64,000 nucleotides of DNA from JAOUEA01 sp963734685 (lineage in GTDB: Bacteria > Actinomycetota > UBA4738 > HRBIN12): the NCBI GenBank assembly GCA_963734685.1, contig CAVTIC010000007.1:1-64000 (forward strand), written 5' to 3'. Under the pieces are notes generated by a model. That model saw only the letters and a program-made list of their open reading frames with translations, had not been told where the DNA came from and made no database searches. The position numbers and the translations under genes are program-made. How positions within the stretch are numbered: position 1 is the stretch's first letter; the number at the start of each line of letters is the position of its first letter. Below are positions 17,418 through 26,041 of the stretch, one piece after another.

Positions 17418-18612
17418 CCGCTCGAACGCGTCGGGCGATCGATCGCCGACCGGACCCCTTCCTCCGCTCGTCGGGTTCGGCCGTCGGCTCCGGGAGCGGG
17501 GCTTGCCGGTGGGCACCGGGCGCATCCTCACGTTCGTCCGCGCGGTGAGCGCGCTCGGGCTGGTCGACCGGGACAGCCTCTACTGGGCGGGGCGGCTCTC
17601 GATGATCGCGCGCCGCGACGACCTCGAGGCGTACGGCCAGGCGTTCGAGTCCTGGTACCGAACGTTGCGGAGCACCGACGACCTCCGGGTCGAGCTCCAG
17701 CTCCCGGCGGAGGAACCCGATCGGCGTCAGGCCGACTGGGGCGAGCAGCCCGATGACCTCGAGGTTCGTGTCGGCCAGGCCGCAGCCGAGTGGCACCGCG
17801 CAGACGAGGAAGACGAGGTCGAACGCGGCGAGGAATCCTCGATCCGTATCGTGGCGAGCGGGGTGGAGGTGCTTCGCTCGAAGTCCTTCGGTGACCTGTC
17901 CGAGGACGAACGGGCGCGAGTCGCCGCCTTGATCCGCTCGCTGCGACTCCAGGTACCGGTCGAACGCACCCGCCGGACCCGCCCGGCTTCCAAGGGCGGC
18001 CGCTTCGACCTCCGGCGCACGCTCCGGCGTTCGCTCCGGACGCAGGGTGAGCCGTTCGACCGAGCATGGCGGGCCCGCACCGTACGTCGTCGGCCCCTGG
18101 TGCTGATCCTCGACATCAGCGGATCGATGGCCCCGTACTCACGGGCGCTGATGCAGTTCGCCTACGCCGCGATGGCGGCGGGTCGCCGTGTGGAGACCTT
18201 CGTCTTCGGCACACGGCTCACACGCGTCACGCGCACCCTCCGCACGAAAGACCCGGACCGGGCGCTCCGAGAGATCGGCCGGCAGGTGGAGGACTGGGAA
18301 GGCGGCACCCGGATCGGGGAGTCGCTGAAGGCGCTGCTCGACGGCTGGAGTCAGCGTGCAGCGTTGCGTGGCGCGGTCGTCGTGTTCTGTTCGGACGGCT
18401 TGGAGCGAGGTGATCCGGAGCTGCTCCGTGCGCAGATGGCGCGTCTGCGACGACTGGCCCACCGAGTGATCTGGGTGAACCCGCTCAAGGGTTCGCCCCG
18501 TTACGAACCCCTCGCGCGCGGCATGGCGGCGGCGCTCCCCAGCGTCGACGTGTTCCTGTCGGGACACAACCTCGAGAGCCTCGAGCACCTGGCCGCGGCG
18601 CTGGGGGGATGA
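17410..18612 (+). CDS. coxE: VWA-domain protein, CoxE-like
   Basis: 400 aa. The C-terminal von Willebrand A domain has the MIDAS residues: ILDISGSMAPYS (DxSxS), the Thr in WEGGTRIGESL and the Asp in VFCSDGLERGD. The N-terminal half is charged, Arg-rich and soluble, as in CoxE/YehP-like proteins. It overlaps the MoxR gene by 8 bp, so they are co-translated, the standard arrangement of MoxR ATPase and its VWA partner. Predicted to bind a client metalloenzyme through the MIDAS while the ATPase remodels it. Confidence 0.87.
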   Translation: MVDRSNASGDRSPTGPLPPLVGFGRRLRERGLPVGTGRILTFVRAVSALGLVDRDSLYWAGRLSMIARRDDLEAYGQAFESWYRTLRSTDDLRVELQLPAEEPDRRQADWGEQPDDLEVRVGQAAAEWHRADEEDEVERGEESSIRIVASGVEVLRSKSFGDLSEDERARVAALIRSLRLQVPVERTRRTRPASKGGRFDLRRTLRRSLRTQGEPFDRAWRARTVRRRPLVLILDISGSMAPYSRALMQFAYAAMAAGRRVETFVFGTRLTRVTRTLRTKDPDRALREIGRQVEDWEGGTRIGESLKALLDGWSQRAALRGAVVVFCSDGLERGDPELLRAQMARLRRLAHRVIWVNPLKGSPRYEPLARGMAAALPSVDVFLSGHNLESLEHLAAALGG

Positions 18613-18657
18613 TGCGGTCGACGGAGAGGCGCAAGCACCGACGACGTGGAGCGGATC

Positions 18658-19161
18658 ATGCGTGACGACGACGAGATCATCGGGTCCTACGACCGGGAGC
18701 TCGGGCCTGAGCCCGCACCCGCGCGAGGACCGAACCGCGGCTTCTGGATCGTGATCGGCGCGATCGTGGCCGCCAGCGCGATCCTCCTCGTGGAGATCTT
18801 CGCGAACCGCCCGATCGCGAACACGATCGGCCGCGCACAGCACGATCTCCGGGTGGCCCAGGCCGAGGCCGTGGCGGTACGGACCGAGACCGGCTCGTTC
18901 GCCGGGGCCGACGCCGGGGCGCTGGCCGCCGCCCAGCTCGACGATGGCGCCCTCTCCGTCGTCGGCCCGGACGAGGCCTCGGCGGGGCTGGGCGAGGTCA
19001 GCGTCTTCTCGGATGGCACGACGTGGGCCGCCGCCGTGAGCGCGCGGCCCGACGCATGCTTCTACCTGAAGCTCGTCGTCGGGCGCGAGGATCCCTTCTA
19101 CGGCGTGGGCACGGAGTGCACAGGACGCGCCGCGCTCGATGCTCGGGATCCTCGATGGTGA
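18658..19161 (+). CDS. Membrane-anchored protein of unknown function
   Basis: 167 aa, not recognised. A charged 30-residue N-terminus is followed by one hydrophobic helix (FWIVIGAIVAASAILLVEIF, about 32-51) and an extracytoplasmic domain containing two Cys (ACFYLKLVV and GTECTGRA) that could form a disulfide. The overall shape, short cytoplasmic tail, TM helix and small globular domain, resembles some pilin-like or sensor-type envelope proteins but no signature is present. ATG 18658 is preceded by GGAG at 6 nt; GTG 18646 is the alternative. It follows the VWA gene by 45 bp and converges with the RDD gene. Confidence 0.65.
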   Translation: MRDDDEIIGSYDRELGPEPAPARGPNRGFWIVIGAIVAASAILLVEIFANRPIANTIGRAQHDLRVAQAEAVAVRTETGSFAGADAGALAAAQLDDGALSVVGPDEASAGLGEVSVFSDGTTWAAAVSARPDACFYLKLVVGREDPFYGVGTECTGRAALDARDPRW

Positions 19162-19176
19162 CGACTCGATCCCCCG

Positions 19177-19734
19177 TCAGGGCGGTGGCGGTGGCAGCGC
19201 GTCGCCCCCGAGGGCGACGGGCGGGGCACCCGGAGGCGGCGTGGGGAGCCCGACCCCGTCGGATGGACCCGGCGGCGGGGGTGCCGGCGCCGTCGACCCT
19301 GGTCGAGCGGCATCGCGGTCGGTGCCGACCAGGATCACCACGGTCTTCGCCCAGCGGTCGCCGAAGCGTTGGCACGTGTCCGAGCGGATCACCGCGATGC
19401 CGCCGACGAGGTAGGGGATCACGTACGGGAGGGCGTCGACGATGCGGGCGAGGTTGCGCACGAGCGCCGGACCGAGGCCGATCCGGGACCCGTCGAGCGC
19501 CCGGACCCTGATGCCCAACACGAACTTGCCGATCGTCGCGCCGGCCAAGCCCTCGAGCAACACGAAGTACGCGACCGTGATCAGCAGGGGTAGCACGAAG
19601 TCGATGCCCTTCCAGCTGATCGAATACACGCCGTCGCCGGATTCCACCTGGGCGAACGGTATCCATGCGAGCCCGGTGATGGAGAGGTCGAGGAGCCAGG
19701 CCACGAACCGCCGCCCGACTCCGATGTAGGTCAT
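19177..19734 (-). CDS. RDD-family membrane protein
   Basis: 185 aa. YIGVGRRFVAWLLDLSITG carries the RDD-type Arg...Asp pattern in TM1, a second TM follows (IDFVLPLLITVAYFVLLEGL) and GKFVLGIRVRALDGSR is the conserved loop after it. The C-terminal 40 residues are Pro-rich (PAPPPPGPSDG and so on), likely a flexible tail. RDD proteins are poorly defined; some are ion antiporters. The ATG at 19734 lies beside the perfect palindrome GGAGGATCCTCC (19736-19747), which provides its Shine-Dalgarno. Divergent from the NAGPA-domain gene. Confidence 0.8.
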   Translation of the reverse strand: MTYIGVGRRFVAWLLDLSITGLAWIPFAQVESGDGVYSISWKGIDFVLPLLITVAYFVLLEGLAGATIGKFVLGIRVRALDGSRIGLGPALVRNLARIVDALPYVIPYLVGGIAVIRSDTCQRFGDRWAKTVVILVGTDRDAARPGSTAPAPPPPGPSDGVGLPTPPPGAPPVALGGDALPPPPP

Positions 19735-19885
19735 GGAGGATCCTCCGCTCGAGGCACGATGCCTGCCGACCGGGCCGACCCTATGGAGCGCCGAGGACAT
19801 GGTCAAGGAACCGATCGGGAGCCGCAGGCGCGATCGTGCGAGGCGGGCGTCAAGTTCACGTGTCCGGGCGGCCGATGACGGAGCC

Positions 19886-21292
19886 ATGCGAGGAAGTCAT
19901 CGACCGGCCCCCGCGGTCCTGCTGGGCTTGATCGTCACCGGCGCCCTCGCCGCCGCCCCGGCGGCCGGCGTCCCGGCTGACGCGACGACATCGGCGAGCA
20001 CGATCGCGCCGGGGATCACCTACACGAAGACCAGAGACGCTCGTGGTCCGTGGATCGTGCACGTTGCGGAGGTCGACCTCTCGTCGGCGCCGACACTCGA
20101 CATCGCGACCGCCGGGCCGCGGATCGGGCTGCACGCGACGACGAGCGTCATCGGCTCGACGAGGGGAGCTGTCGTCGCCATCAACGGAGACTTCGGAGTC
20201 GACCCGGGTCGGCCGCTCCACGCGCTCACGCGCGACGGGGTGCTCATGGCCGCAGGACTCCAGAACGGCGCCAACTTCGCCATCTCCCAGGACGAGCTCT
20301 CGCGGTACGTCTCGAACGACAGGCTGTCGGTGAACGCGAGGAACCTGACCACCCACCTCGTCTTCCCGGTTCCTGGATGGAACTCGGGCGCCCCGCTGAG
20401 TGACGCCGTCGCTGCGTTCACGCCCTACGGGGGCCGGGCGGAGCGGCCTCCGGTCGGCGGGTGCTTCGCACGTCTGAAGCCAGCCCGTGCGATCCGATGG
20501 GGTGTTGGCGGTGTCGGGGTGGCGCGCGATTACCGGGTCGAAGCCAGCCGCTGCGCATCGACGTCCATGTGGGTCCGGCACGGCACGATCGTGCTGGCCT
20601 CGAAGCGGTGGGGGGCCGGCGCCGAGGCGCTGAGGGAGACGGTGCCCGGGCAGCGCCTGCGGCTCACGTGGGGGTTCGGCTGGACCGGTGTGGTGGACTC
20701 GGTCGGCGGCATGCCGCTCATCGTGAAGGACGGGCGGAACCTCGGAGCCCGATGCGCATCGTCGTTCTGCGGCCGCAACCCGCGCACGGCCTTGGCGGTG
20801 ACGGCCGACGGCACCCTGCTGATGGTCGTGGTCGACGGTCGTTCGGGGTCCTCTGTCGGCATGTCGCTCCCCGAACTCGGCCGATACCTCGTCGACCTCG
20901 GGGCGGTCGACGCGATCAACCTCGACGGGGGTGGCTCATCGACGATGTGGATCCGACACCGCGGCGTCGTGAACGACCCGAGCGACAGCACGGGCGAGCG
21001 CTCGATCACGAGCGCGGTTCTCGTGCTCCCGGGCGCCGACGTCGACGAGCCGATCCCGATGACGGCGGGGTCCTCGGCTCCGGCCTCCGGGGTCTCCGCG
21101 CTCGCGGACGGCAGCTCCCTCCTGGTTCCCCACTCGTCGGGCGACGCGCTCCGAGCTTCGTGGCTCGCGGCGATGGATCCGGGATCGACGGGGGGACTCC
21201 TCGATGCGATGCTCGCGGGCGACATCGGGTCCGGGGAGGCATTGCAGCCTCGTCTCGTACGGACGGCGTTGGCGTTCCGCGCGAGTGTCTAG
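19886..21292 (+). CDS. Secreted phosphodiester glycosidase (NAGPA)-domain protein
   Basis: 468 aa. ATG 19886 begins a signal peptide (AVLLGLIVTGALAAAPAAG, about residues 10-28). The mature region has the NAGPA-domain marks GAVVAINGDFG, NPRTALAVTADGTLLMVVVD and VDAINLDGGGSSTMW, the last holding the DGGGS active-site motif. The family includes the mammalian uncovering enzyme that removes GlcNAc from phosphodiesters and bacterial wall or exopolysaccharide glycosidases. Expected outside the membrane, possibly trimming teichoic-acid-like or spore/wall polymers. An in-frame extension to 19733 is arginine-rich and lacks a signal peptide, so it was not used. Confidence 0.82.
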   Translation: MRGSHRPAPAVLLGLIVTGALAAAPAAGVPADATTSASTIAPGITYTKTRDARGPWIVHVAEVDLSSAPTLDIATAGPRIGLHATTSVIGSTRGAVVAINGDFGVDPGRPLHALTRDGVLMAAGLQNGANFAISQDELSRYVSNDRLSVNARNLTTHLVFPVPGWNSGAPLSDAVAAFTPYGGRAERPPVGGCFARLKPARAIRWGVGGVGVARDYRVEASRCASTSMWVRHGTIVLASKRWGAGAEALRETVPGQRLRLTWGFGWTGVVDSVGGMPLIVKDGRNLGARCASSFCGRNPRTALAVTADGTLLMVVVDGRSGSSVGMSLPELGRYLVDLGAVDAINLDGGGSSTMWIRHRGVVNDPSDSTGERSITSAVLVLPGADVDEPIPMTAGSSAPASGVSALADGSSLLVPHSSGDALRASWLAAMDPGSTGGLLDAMLAGDIGSGEALQPRLVRTALAFRASV

Positions 21293-22599
21293 CGCTGCTC
21301 GCCCGTCGAGGCGCCCGTCGACGCCAGTGCCCGGTCGAGCAGCTGGATCGGGTGAACGACCTCGACGTCGACGCCGAGCTCTCGGAGGCCGGCGCGGAGC
21401 TGCATCGTGCACCCGGGGTTCGCGCTCGCGATCGTCGTCGCACCGGTCGATCGCACCGCCTCGGCCTTCTCGTGCTGCAGCCTCCCGGCGAGACCGGGCT
21501 CGGTGACGTTGTAGAGGCCGGCGGCTCCGCAGCACCGATCGCCGTTCGGGATCTCGACCACCTGCATCCCTGGGATCGCGCGGAGGAGCGCCCGCGGCTG
21601 CGCATGGATGCCTTGGGCTCGGAGCGCGTGACAGGCGTCGTGATATGCGACACGCGCTCCCGGGATCGACCCGAGCTCGGCCTCGTCCATCGCCTCGTCG
21701 AACAGGAACGCCATCACGTCGCGGACGGGCAGCTCGAACCCCTCGCCGAGCTCCCCGTAGACCCGCATGTGTGCTCCACACCCCGCCGCGTTGACCACGA
21801 CGTGGTCGAAGCTCGCGAAGGCGCGCGCGTTCCTGCGGGCGAGCCGCCGGGCCGTCCCGAGCCGCCCGTTGTGGGCTTGCAGCGCGCCGCAGCACCGTTG
21901 GCTCGCCGGCACGACCACCCGCCAGCCGGTGCGGGCAAGGACCCGGACCGTGGACAGGTTCACGTCGTGGAACCACCGATCCTGCACGCAGCCCGAGAGG
22001 AGGGCGACGGTGCCGCGGGTCTCGACGTCCGGGGGTGGGTCGGTGACGGTCGGCAACCGGCGGAACGGCGCCGCCCCCCGGGGTACCAGGTCGCGCATCC
22101 GCCGAGGCATGAAGGGTCGCGCGATGGGCTGGAGCGCAGCGGCGAGCCGGATCAGTGCCGGTCGCGGGAGCACCACGTCGAGCCCGAGCCACCGCAGCGT
22201 ACGGGCGACGGCGCTCCGGTGGGGTTCCACCTCGGCCCGGGCGTGCTCCATCATGCGACCGAATGGGACGTGCGAGGGACACACGTCCTCGCACGCCCGG
22301 CATACGAGGCAGCGATCCATGAACGTCGCGAACGTGTCGTCGACCTCGGCGAGGCCGTCGGCGACCGCGCGCATCGCGGTGATCCTCCCCCGGGGGGACG
22401 CGGATTCTTCACCGGTCAGCCGGTACGTCGGGCAGTGGGGGAGGCAGAGGCCGCACGCGACACAGGCGTCGAGGTCCGCGTCGGCGGGATGGTCCGGTCC
22501 GAGCCAGTTCGGCGACACGACGCCCTCGCGACCGACGAAGCGGACCCCTTCGGGCATCTCGGTGCCGAGCGGCATCGGCGCGGTGGCGTCGTCGGTCAT
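21289..22599 (-). CDS. glcF: Glycolate oxidase iron-sulfur subunit
   Basis: 436 aa. Two ferredoxin-type motifs lie in the N-terminal part: CVACGLCLPHCPTYR (about 46-60) and CLVCRACEDVCPSHV (about 96-110), followed by two CCG domains, QRCCGALQAHNG and DRCCGAAGLYNV with upstream Cys residues (LSGCVQ, YHDACH). This is the GlcF/LldE arrangement. It passes electrons from the FAD subunits GlcD and GlcE to the quinone pool during glycolate (or lactate/2-hydroxyacid) oxidation. The other subunits are 7-10 kb away, on the same strand, rather than adjacent. Confidence 0.92.
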   Translation of the reverse strand: MTDDATAPMPLGTEMPEGVRFVGREGVVSPNWLGPDHPADADLDACVACGLCLPHCPTYRLTGEESASPRGRITAMRAVADGLAEVDDTFATFMDRCLVCRACEDVCPSHVPFGRMMEHARAEVEPHRSAVARTLRWLGLDVVLPRPALIRLAAALQPIARPFMPRRMRDLVPRGAAPFRRLPTVTDPPPDVETRGTVALLSGCVQDRWFHDVNLSTVRVLARTGWRVVVPASQRCCGALQAHNGRLGTARRLARRNARAFASFDHVVVNAAGCGAHMRVYGELGEGFELPVRDVMAFLFDEAMDEAELGSIPGARVAYHDACHALRAQGIHAQPRALLRAIPGMQVVEIPNGDRCCGAAGLYNVTEPGLAGRLQHEKAEAVRSTGATTIASANPGCTMQLRAGLRELGVDVEVVHPIQLLDRALASTGASTGEQR

Positions 22600-22625
22600 G
22601 TCGACATCCTGACACGCCGCGTGGT

Positions 22626-22654
22626 TTGACCCGTGTGCGTCGCCTGCCTACCGT
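22626..22654 (+). promoter_or_regulatory. Leaderless promoter of kynA
   Basis: TTGACC at 22626-22631, 17-bp spacer, TACCGT at 22649-22654, then 6 nt to ATG 22661. The most complete -35/-10 pair among the leaderless promoters seen here; the transcript should start at or next to the A of the start codon. Confidence 0.65.
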
Positions 22655-22660
22655 GCCGGC

Positions 22661-23470
22661 ATGACCGAGGGTGAGCGGCAGGAGCGGCGATTCGGGCGGC
22701 TGACCGAGCAGGCGGAGCACGGGCTGCTCACCTACGGTTCGTACCTGAAGATCCCCGAACTCTTGTCGCTGCAGCAGCTCCGGTCGGACCCGCCCGTGCA
22801 CGACGAGATGCTCTTCATCGTCGTGCACCAGGCGTACGAACTCTGGTTCAAACAGCTGCTCTTCGAGCTGGAAGCCGCCCGCGACGCGATGCTGACCGAC
22901 CGCCCCGAGCGAGCCCGGCATCTGCTCGTGCGCGTGCGCGCGATCGAGCGCGTGCTGATCGAGCACATCCAGGTGCTGGAGACGATGACGCCGCAAGAAT
23001 TCCTGGAGTTCCGGGCTGTGCTGACGCCGGCGAGTGGATTCCAGTCGGCGCAGTTCCGGGAGTTGGAGTTCGTGAGCGGTTTGAAGGACGAGCGGTTCCT
23101 CGACGACCTCGCTGCTGCCTCCGAGGAACGAGACCGGCTCACGCGGAGGCTCGCCGAGCCCACGCTCTGGGACGGCTTCGTGTCCTTGATGCGCACCCAT
23201 GGGTTCCCGATGCTCGAAGGGGACGCCGAGACGCGCGCCGCATCGCTCCTCGCGATGGCCCGGGAGCAGGGCGAGGTCTTCGCGGTGAGCGAGGGCCTCG
23301 TCGACCACGACGAGGCCCTCGCGCAGTGGCGTTACCTCCACGTGCTGATGGTGGAACGAGAGATCGGCGCGAAGCGCGGCACCGGCGGCTCGAGCGGCGT
23401 CGGGTACCTTCGCTCGACGCTCGACAAGCGCTGCTTCCCGGAGCTCTGGGGCCTTCGGAGCAGGTTGTAG
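22661..23470 (+). CDS. kynA: Tryptophan 2,3-dioxygenase
   Basis: 269 aa, typical of bacterial TDO. Motifs: LTYGSYLKI, FIVVHQAYELWFKQLLFELE (His near residue 47 in the substrate pocket), SGFQSAQFRELEF, and WRYLHVLMVEREIGAKRG followed by GTGGSSGVGYL, which hold the proximal heme His and the substrate-contacting Arg/Thr. The heme enzyme opens the indole ring of tryptophan to N-formylkynurenine. A frame-broken aminotransferase of the kynurenine-aminotransferase type lies 550 bp downstream, but no kynureninase or formamidase is in the window. Confidence 0.94.
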   Translation: MTEGERQERRFGRLTEQAEHGLLTYGSYLKIPELLSLQQLRSDPPVHDEMLFIVVHQAYELWFKQLLFELEAARDAMLTDRPERARHLLVRVRAIERVLIEHIQVLETMTPQEFLEFRAVLTPASGFQSAQFRELEFVSGLKDERFLDDLAAASEERDRLTRRLAEPTLWDGFVSLMRTHGFPMLEGDAETRAASLLAMAREQGEVFAVSEGLVDHDEALAQWRYLHVLMVEREIGAKRGTGGSSGVGYLRSTLDKRCFPELWGLRSRL

Positions 23471-23479
23471 CGGGCGGCC

Positions 23480-23968
23480 TCAGCCCTCAGTGATCCCGAG
23501 CGTGGCCCGGAGCTGGTCGAGCATCTGCTGCTCGCCCTGACTCACCTGCTCCGCACCGAACCCCATGAACCCGCCTTCCTTCGCGGCGTCGGCGGCGTCC
23601 TGTGCGACCGCGAGCAGCCATCGGGCGTAGGCGGCCGCTTCCTCGGGGGTGGCCTTGGCCTCCACGACATCCTGCGCCTCGCGGAGCTCCCGCAGCACCT
23701 GCGCGCCGGCCTGGCTCGGATCCTCGATCTTGAAGCCACCCAAGGGGTTCTCGTGCTGCTGGCCCATCGCCATGATCTCTTGCGACACGGTGATCAGCAG
23801 CTCGTCCTGGCTGGGCGGCGCGCCGATGGCACGGAGGGTGGCCATCGTCTCCTTGGACAGCTCGATCGGGCCGCCCGGATCGGCGAGTGAGATCGCCATG
23901 CCGGCCACGTTGGGCGCTCGGCGCACCCGGGTCCATTCCTCGTCGGTGAACACCGCCTTGCCCGTCAT
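23480..23968 (-). CDS. Conserved-looking hypothetical protein, alpha-helical
   Basis: 162 aa, soluble, acidic and Ala/Gln/Glu-rich with predicted helices; no signal peptide or membrane segment. It has an orderly start (FTDEEWTRVRRAPNVAGMAI) and codon usage like its neighbours, with GGAGG 7 nt before ATG 23968. I do not recognise a domain. It lies between kynA and the aminotransferase on the opposite strand. Being composed mostly of short helices with Met/Gln-rich segments, it may be a small protein-binding or regulatory factor; function unknown. Confidence 0.7.
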   Translation of the reverse strand: MTGKAVFTDEEWTRVRRAPNVAGMAISLADPGGPIELSKETMATLRAIGAPPSQDELLITVSQEIMAMGQQHENPLGGFKIEDPSQAGAQVLRELREAQDVVEAKATPEEAAAYARWLLAVAQDAADAAKEGGFMGFGAEQVSQGEQQMLDQLRATLGITEG

Positions 23969-24002
23969 CGCGATCCCTCCTGTTGGTCGGCTGCTCCGAG
24001 GA

Positions 24003-24008
24003 TAGGCT
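24003..24008 (+). promoter_or_regulatory. -10 box of a leaderless promoter for the aminotransferase
   Basis: TAGGCT followed by 8 nt and ATG 24017, again without a Shine-Dalgarno. That the promoter and start remain intact suggests the gene was functional until recently, or that the frame breaks are sequence errors. Confidence 0.45.
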
Positions 24009-24016
24009 CCTCGGTC

Positions 24017-25185
24017 ATGAGTGGCTCGAGACTCCACGCCTCGGCGAAGGCGTCGTCGTTCACGGAGTCGGTGATCCGCGACATGACGCGGCTCGCCGAT
24101 CAGCACGGCGCGATCAATCTCGGGCAGGGGTTCCCGGACTTCGCGGCGCCCGACGAATTGAAACGGGCCGCCGCTCGGGCGATCGCGGAGGACCACAACC
24201 AGTACCCGATCACGTGGGGCGTCTCGGCGTTCCGGGACGCGATCGCGGGCGCATATGCGCGTGACTACGGCATGACCGTCGACCCCGAGAGAGATCTGCG
24301 TCACGTGCGGGTCGACCGAGGCGATGATCGCGTCGATGCTCGGTGTGCTCGACCCCGGTGATGAGGTCGTCGTGTTCGAGCCGTTCTACGAGAACTACGG
24401 GCCGGACTCCATCATCTCGGGCGCCGTGTCGAGGCTGGTCTCGCTCCGCCCGCCCGACTGGTCGTTCGACGAGGCTGAGCTGCGCGCAGCGTTCGGACCG
24501 CTCACCCGCGCGATCGTGATCAACTCGCCGAACAATCCGACCGGCAAGGTGTTCACTCGTCAGGAGCTGAGTGCGATCGCCGAGCTGTGCATCGAGCACG
24601 ATGCGATCGCGATCACCGACGAGATCTACGAGCACATCACCTACGACGGCGCCGAGCACGTGCCGATCGCGACGCTTCCCGGCATGGCCGAGCGCACGAT
24701 CACGATCAGCGCGCTCTCGAAGACGTATTCGGTCACCGGCTGGCGCGTGGGGTGGGCGATCGCTCCCCGGTCGTTGATGGCGGGCATCCGGCCCGTGCAC
24801 GACTTCCTCACCGTGGCGGCGGCGGCCCCCTTGCAGGTGGCGGGCATCACCGCCCTGCAGTTGCCTTCGACGCTACTTCGTGCGCATGCGTGCCGACTAC
24901 GCCGAGCGCCGCGACGTGATGCTCCGCGTGCTCGCCGCGAGCGGGTTCGAGGTGGCGTCGCCGCCCGCGGGCGCCTACTACGTGATGGCCGACTGCTCGC
25001 ATCTCGGGCTCGGTGACGACGTCGCGACGGCGCGCCACCTCGTGGAGCACGTCGGTGTCGCGACGGTGCCGGGCTCGTCGTTCGTCTCGGACCCGGCCGA
25101 CGGCGCGCATCTGCTGCGGTTCGCCTTCTGCAAACGCGTCGAGACGCTCGAGGCGGCAGGCGAACGTCTCGAGTCGCTCAGGTAG
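24017..25185 (+). pseudogene. Class I/II PLP aminotransferase (kynurenine/methionine aminotransferase-like), two frameshifts
   Basis: Three consecutive frames give one continuous aminotransferase of about 388 aa. Part 1 has INLGQGFPDFAAPDELK and NQYPITWG; part 2 starts at VTCGSTEAM and includes FEPFYENYGPD, VINSPNNPTGK, ITDEIYEHITYDG and the PLP-lysine motif SALSKTYSVTGWRVGW; part 3 starts at YFVRMRADYAERRD and ends with AGAYYVMADCS and LLRFAFCKR. Breaks are at about 24299 (one extra base or loss of GT) and at 24873 (extra C). All catalytic residues survive once the frames are joined. Either a recent pseudogene or two consensus indels; closeness to kynA suggests a kynurenine aminotransferase. 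Confidence 0.85.
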
Positions 25186-25199
25186 TCTGTGCCAGACTA
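25183..25199 (+). repeat. 17-bp palindromic element, copy 1
   Basis: TAGTCT-GTGCC-AGACTA. The left TAG is the stop codon of the aminotransferase and the right CTA is the stop codon of the opposite-strand flavoprotein gene, so the element exactly fills the convergent junction. Further copies at 47570 and 63875. Confidence 0.6.
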
Positions 25200-25589
25200 G
25201 TACCCCATGCGGGCGACGCCGTCGGGCGCGACGCGCACGATCACGCGTTGCTGGTCGGCTCGGTGACCGGCGTAGACGTCGGCGCCGGTGTACTTCTTCG
25301 CGAGCGCGTCGATGTGCGCGTCCGCCCCTTCGTGCACGAAACCCGTGACGTGCCCGCGCACCATGAGCTGGCGGTAGGGGTCGTCCTGGTCGAACAGGCA
25401 GACCGCGACCCGAGGGTCCCGTCGCATGTTCCGGGTCTTCGTCCGCCCCTCAGCGGTGTTGACGAGGATCGTGTCGCCGTCGACGTCGATCCAGACGACC
25501 GATACATGGGGAGCGCCGTCGGCCATGGCGGTCGCGAGGCTCGCGAAATTCGGCGCGTCGAGCAGAGCACGGTCGTGATCGTTCAGCAT
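25197..25589 (-). CDS. PPOX-class F420/FMN-dependent flavoprotein
   Basis: 130 aa. The short split-barrel signature is clear: LLDAPNFASLATAMADG, PHVSVVWIDVDGDTILVNTAEGR, RRDPRVAVCLFDQDDPY and MVRGHVTGF. This is the pyridoxamine-5'-phosphate-oxidase-like fold in its small actinobacterial form, usually binding deazaflavin F420. Such proteins reduce biliverdin, quinones or xenobiotics; the substrate is not predictable. ATG 25589 is preceded by GAGGGGGACCGAGG. Its stop codon is inside the 17-bp palindrome shared with the convergent gene. Confidence 0.85.
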   Translation of the reverse strand: MLNDHDRALLDAPNFASLATAMADGAPHVSVVWIDVDGDTILVNTAEGRTKTRNMRRDPRVAVCLFDQDDPYRQLMVRGHVTGFVHEGADAHIDALAKKYTGADVYAGHRADQQRVIVRVAPDGVARMGY

Positions 25590-25780
25590 CCTCGGTCCCC
25601 CTCGTGGCTCGTTTCTCAGGTGGCTCCGACAGCGTGCAACGACGGCCGGTGCTCGCACCTTCCCACACGGGCTGGATCAGCGAATCTCGCGGTGTTCGCC
25701 CACCCTGGCGTCGGGCTCGGATCCGTTCGTCGCGATGTCGGCGAGGGTCACCGACCCCATCGCGTCCTGGATGCCGGGCT

Positions 25781-26041
25781 TTACCCCTCCCGGATCACCT
25801 CGTCGCCGTCGACCGGCTGTGCGGTGGTTGGGTCGCTCGCCCTCCGCTCGTGGGTCGACTCCACCAGCCGCCGGGCGCCGTACAGGGTGAGCATCAGACC
25901 GAGCGCGAACACCGGAAGGGGCCACAGATGCGAGGGACGCAGGTCGGGGACATCGAGATCGCCCCAGAGGAGCATGCCGCCGAAGACCGCCGTCGCGAGA
26001 CCGACGACGAACGAGAATGGGTCGAATCGATGCGGCTTCAT
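25781..26041 (-). CDS. Small two-helix membrane protein
   Basis: 86 aa with two hydrophobic helices (FSFVVGLATAVFGGMLLWG and LWPLPVFALGLMLTLYGA) and a charged C-terminal tail. Not assigned to a known family. The ATG overlaps the stop of the upstream PspC/LiaF-like gene (ATGA), so it is the second gene of that envelope operon and may be a small partner of it. The 190 bp between its stop and the flavoprotein gene show no convincing gene. Confidence 0.75.
   Translation of the reverse strand: MKPHRFDPFSFVVGLATAVFGGMLLWGDLDVPDLRPSHLWPLPVFALGLMLTLYGARRLVESTHERRASDPTTAQPVDGDEVIREG

Noticed and set aside
25677..25760. A 27-codon minus-strand frame reading MGSVTLADIATNGSEPDAR in the gap after the small membrane protein gene.
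   Set aside because: Codon pattern is fair, but it is very short, has no clear ribosome-binding site and no family; not enough to call a gene.
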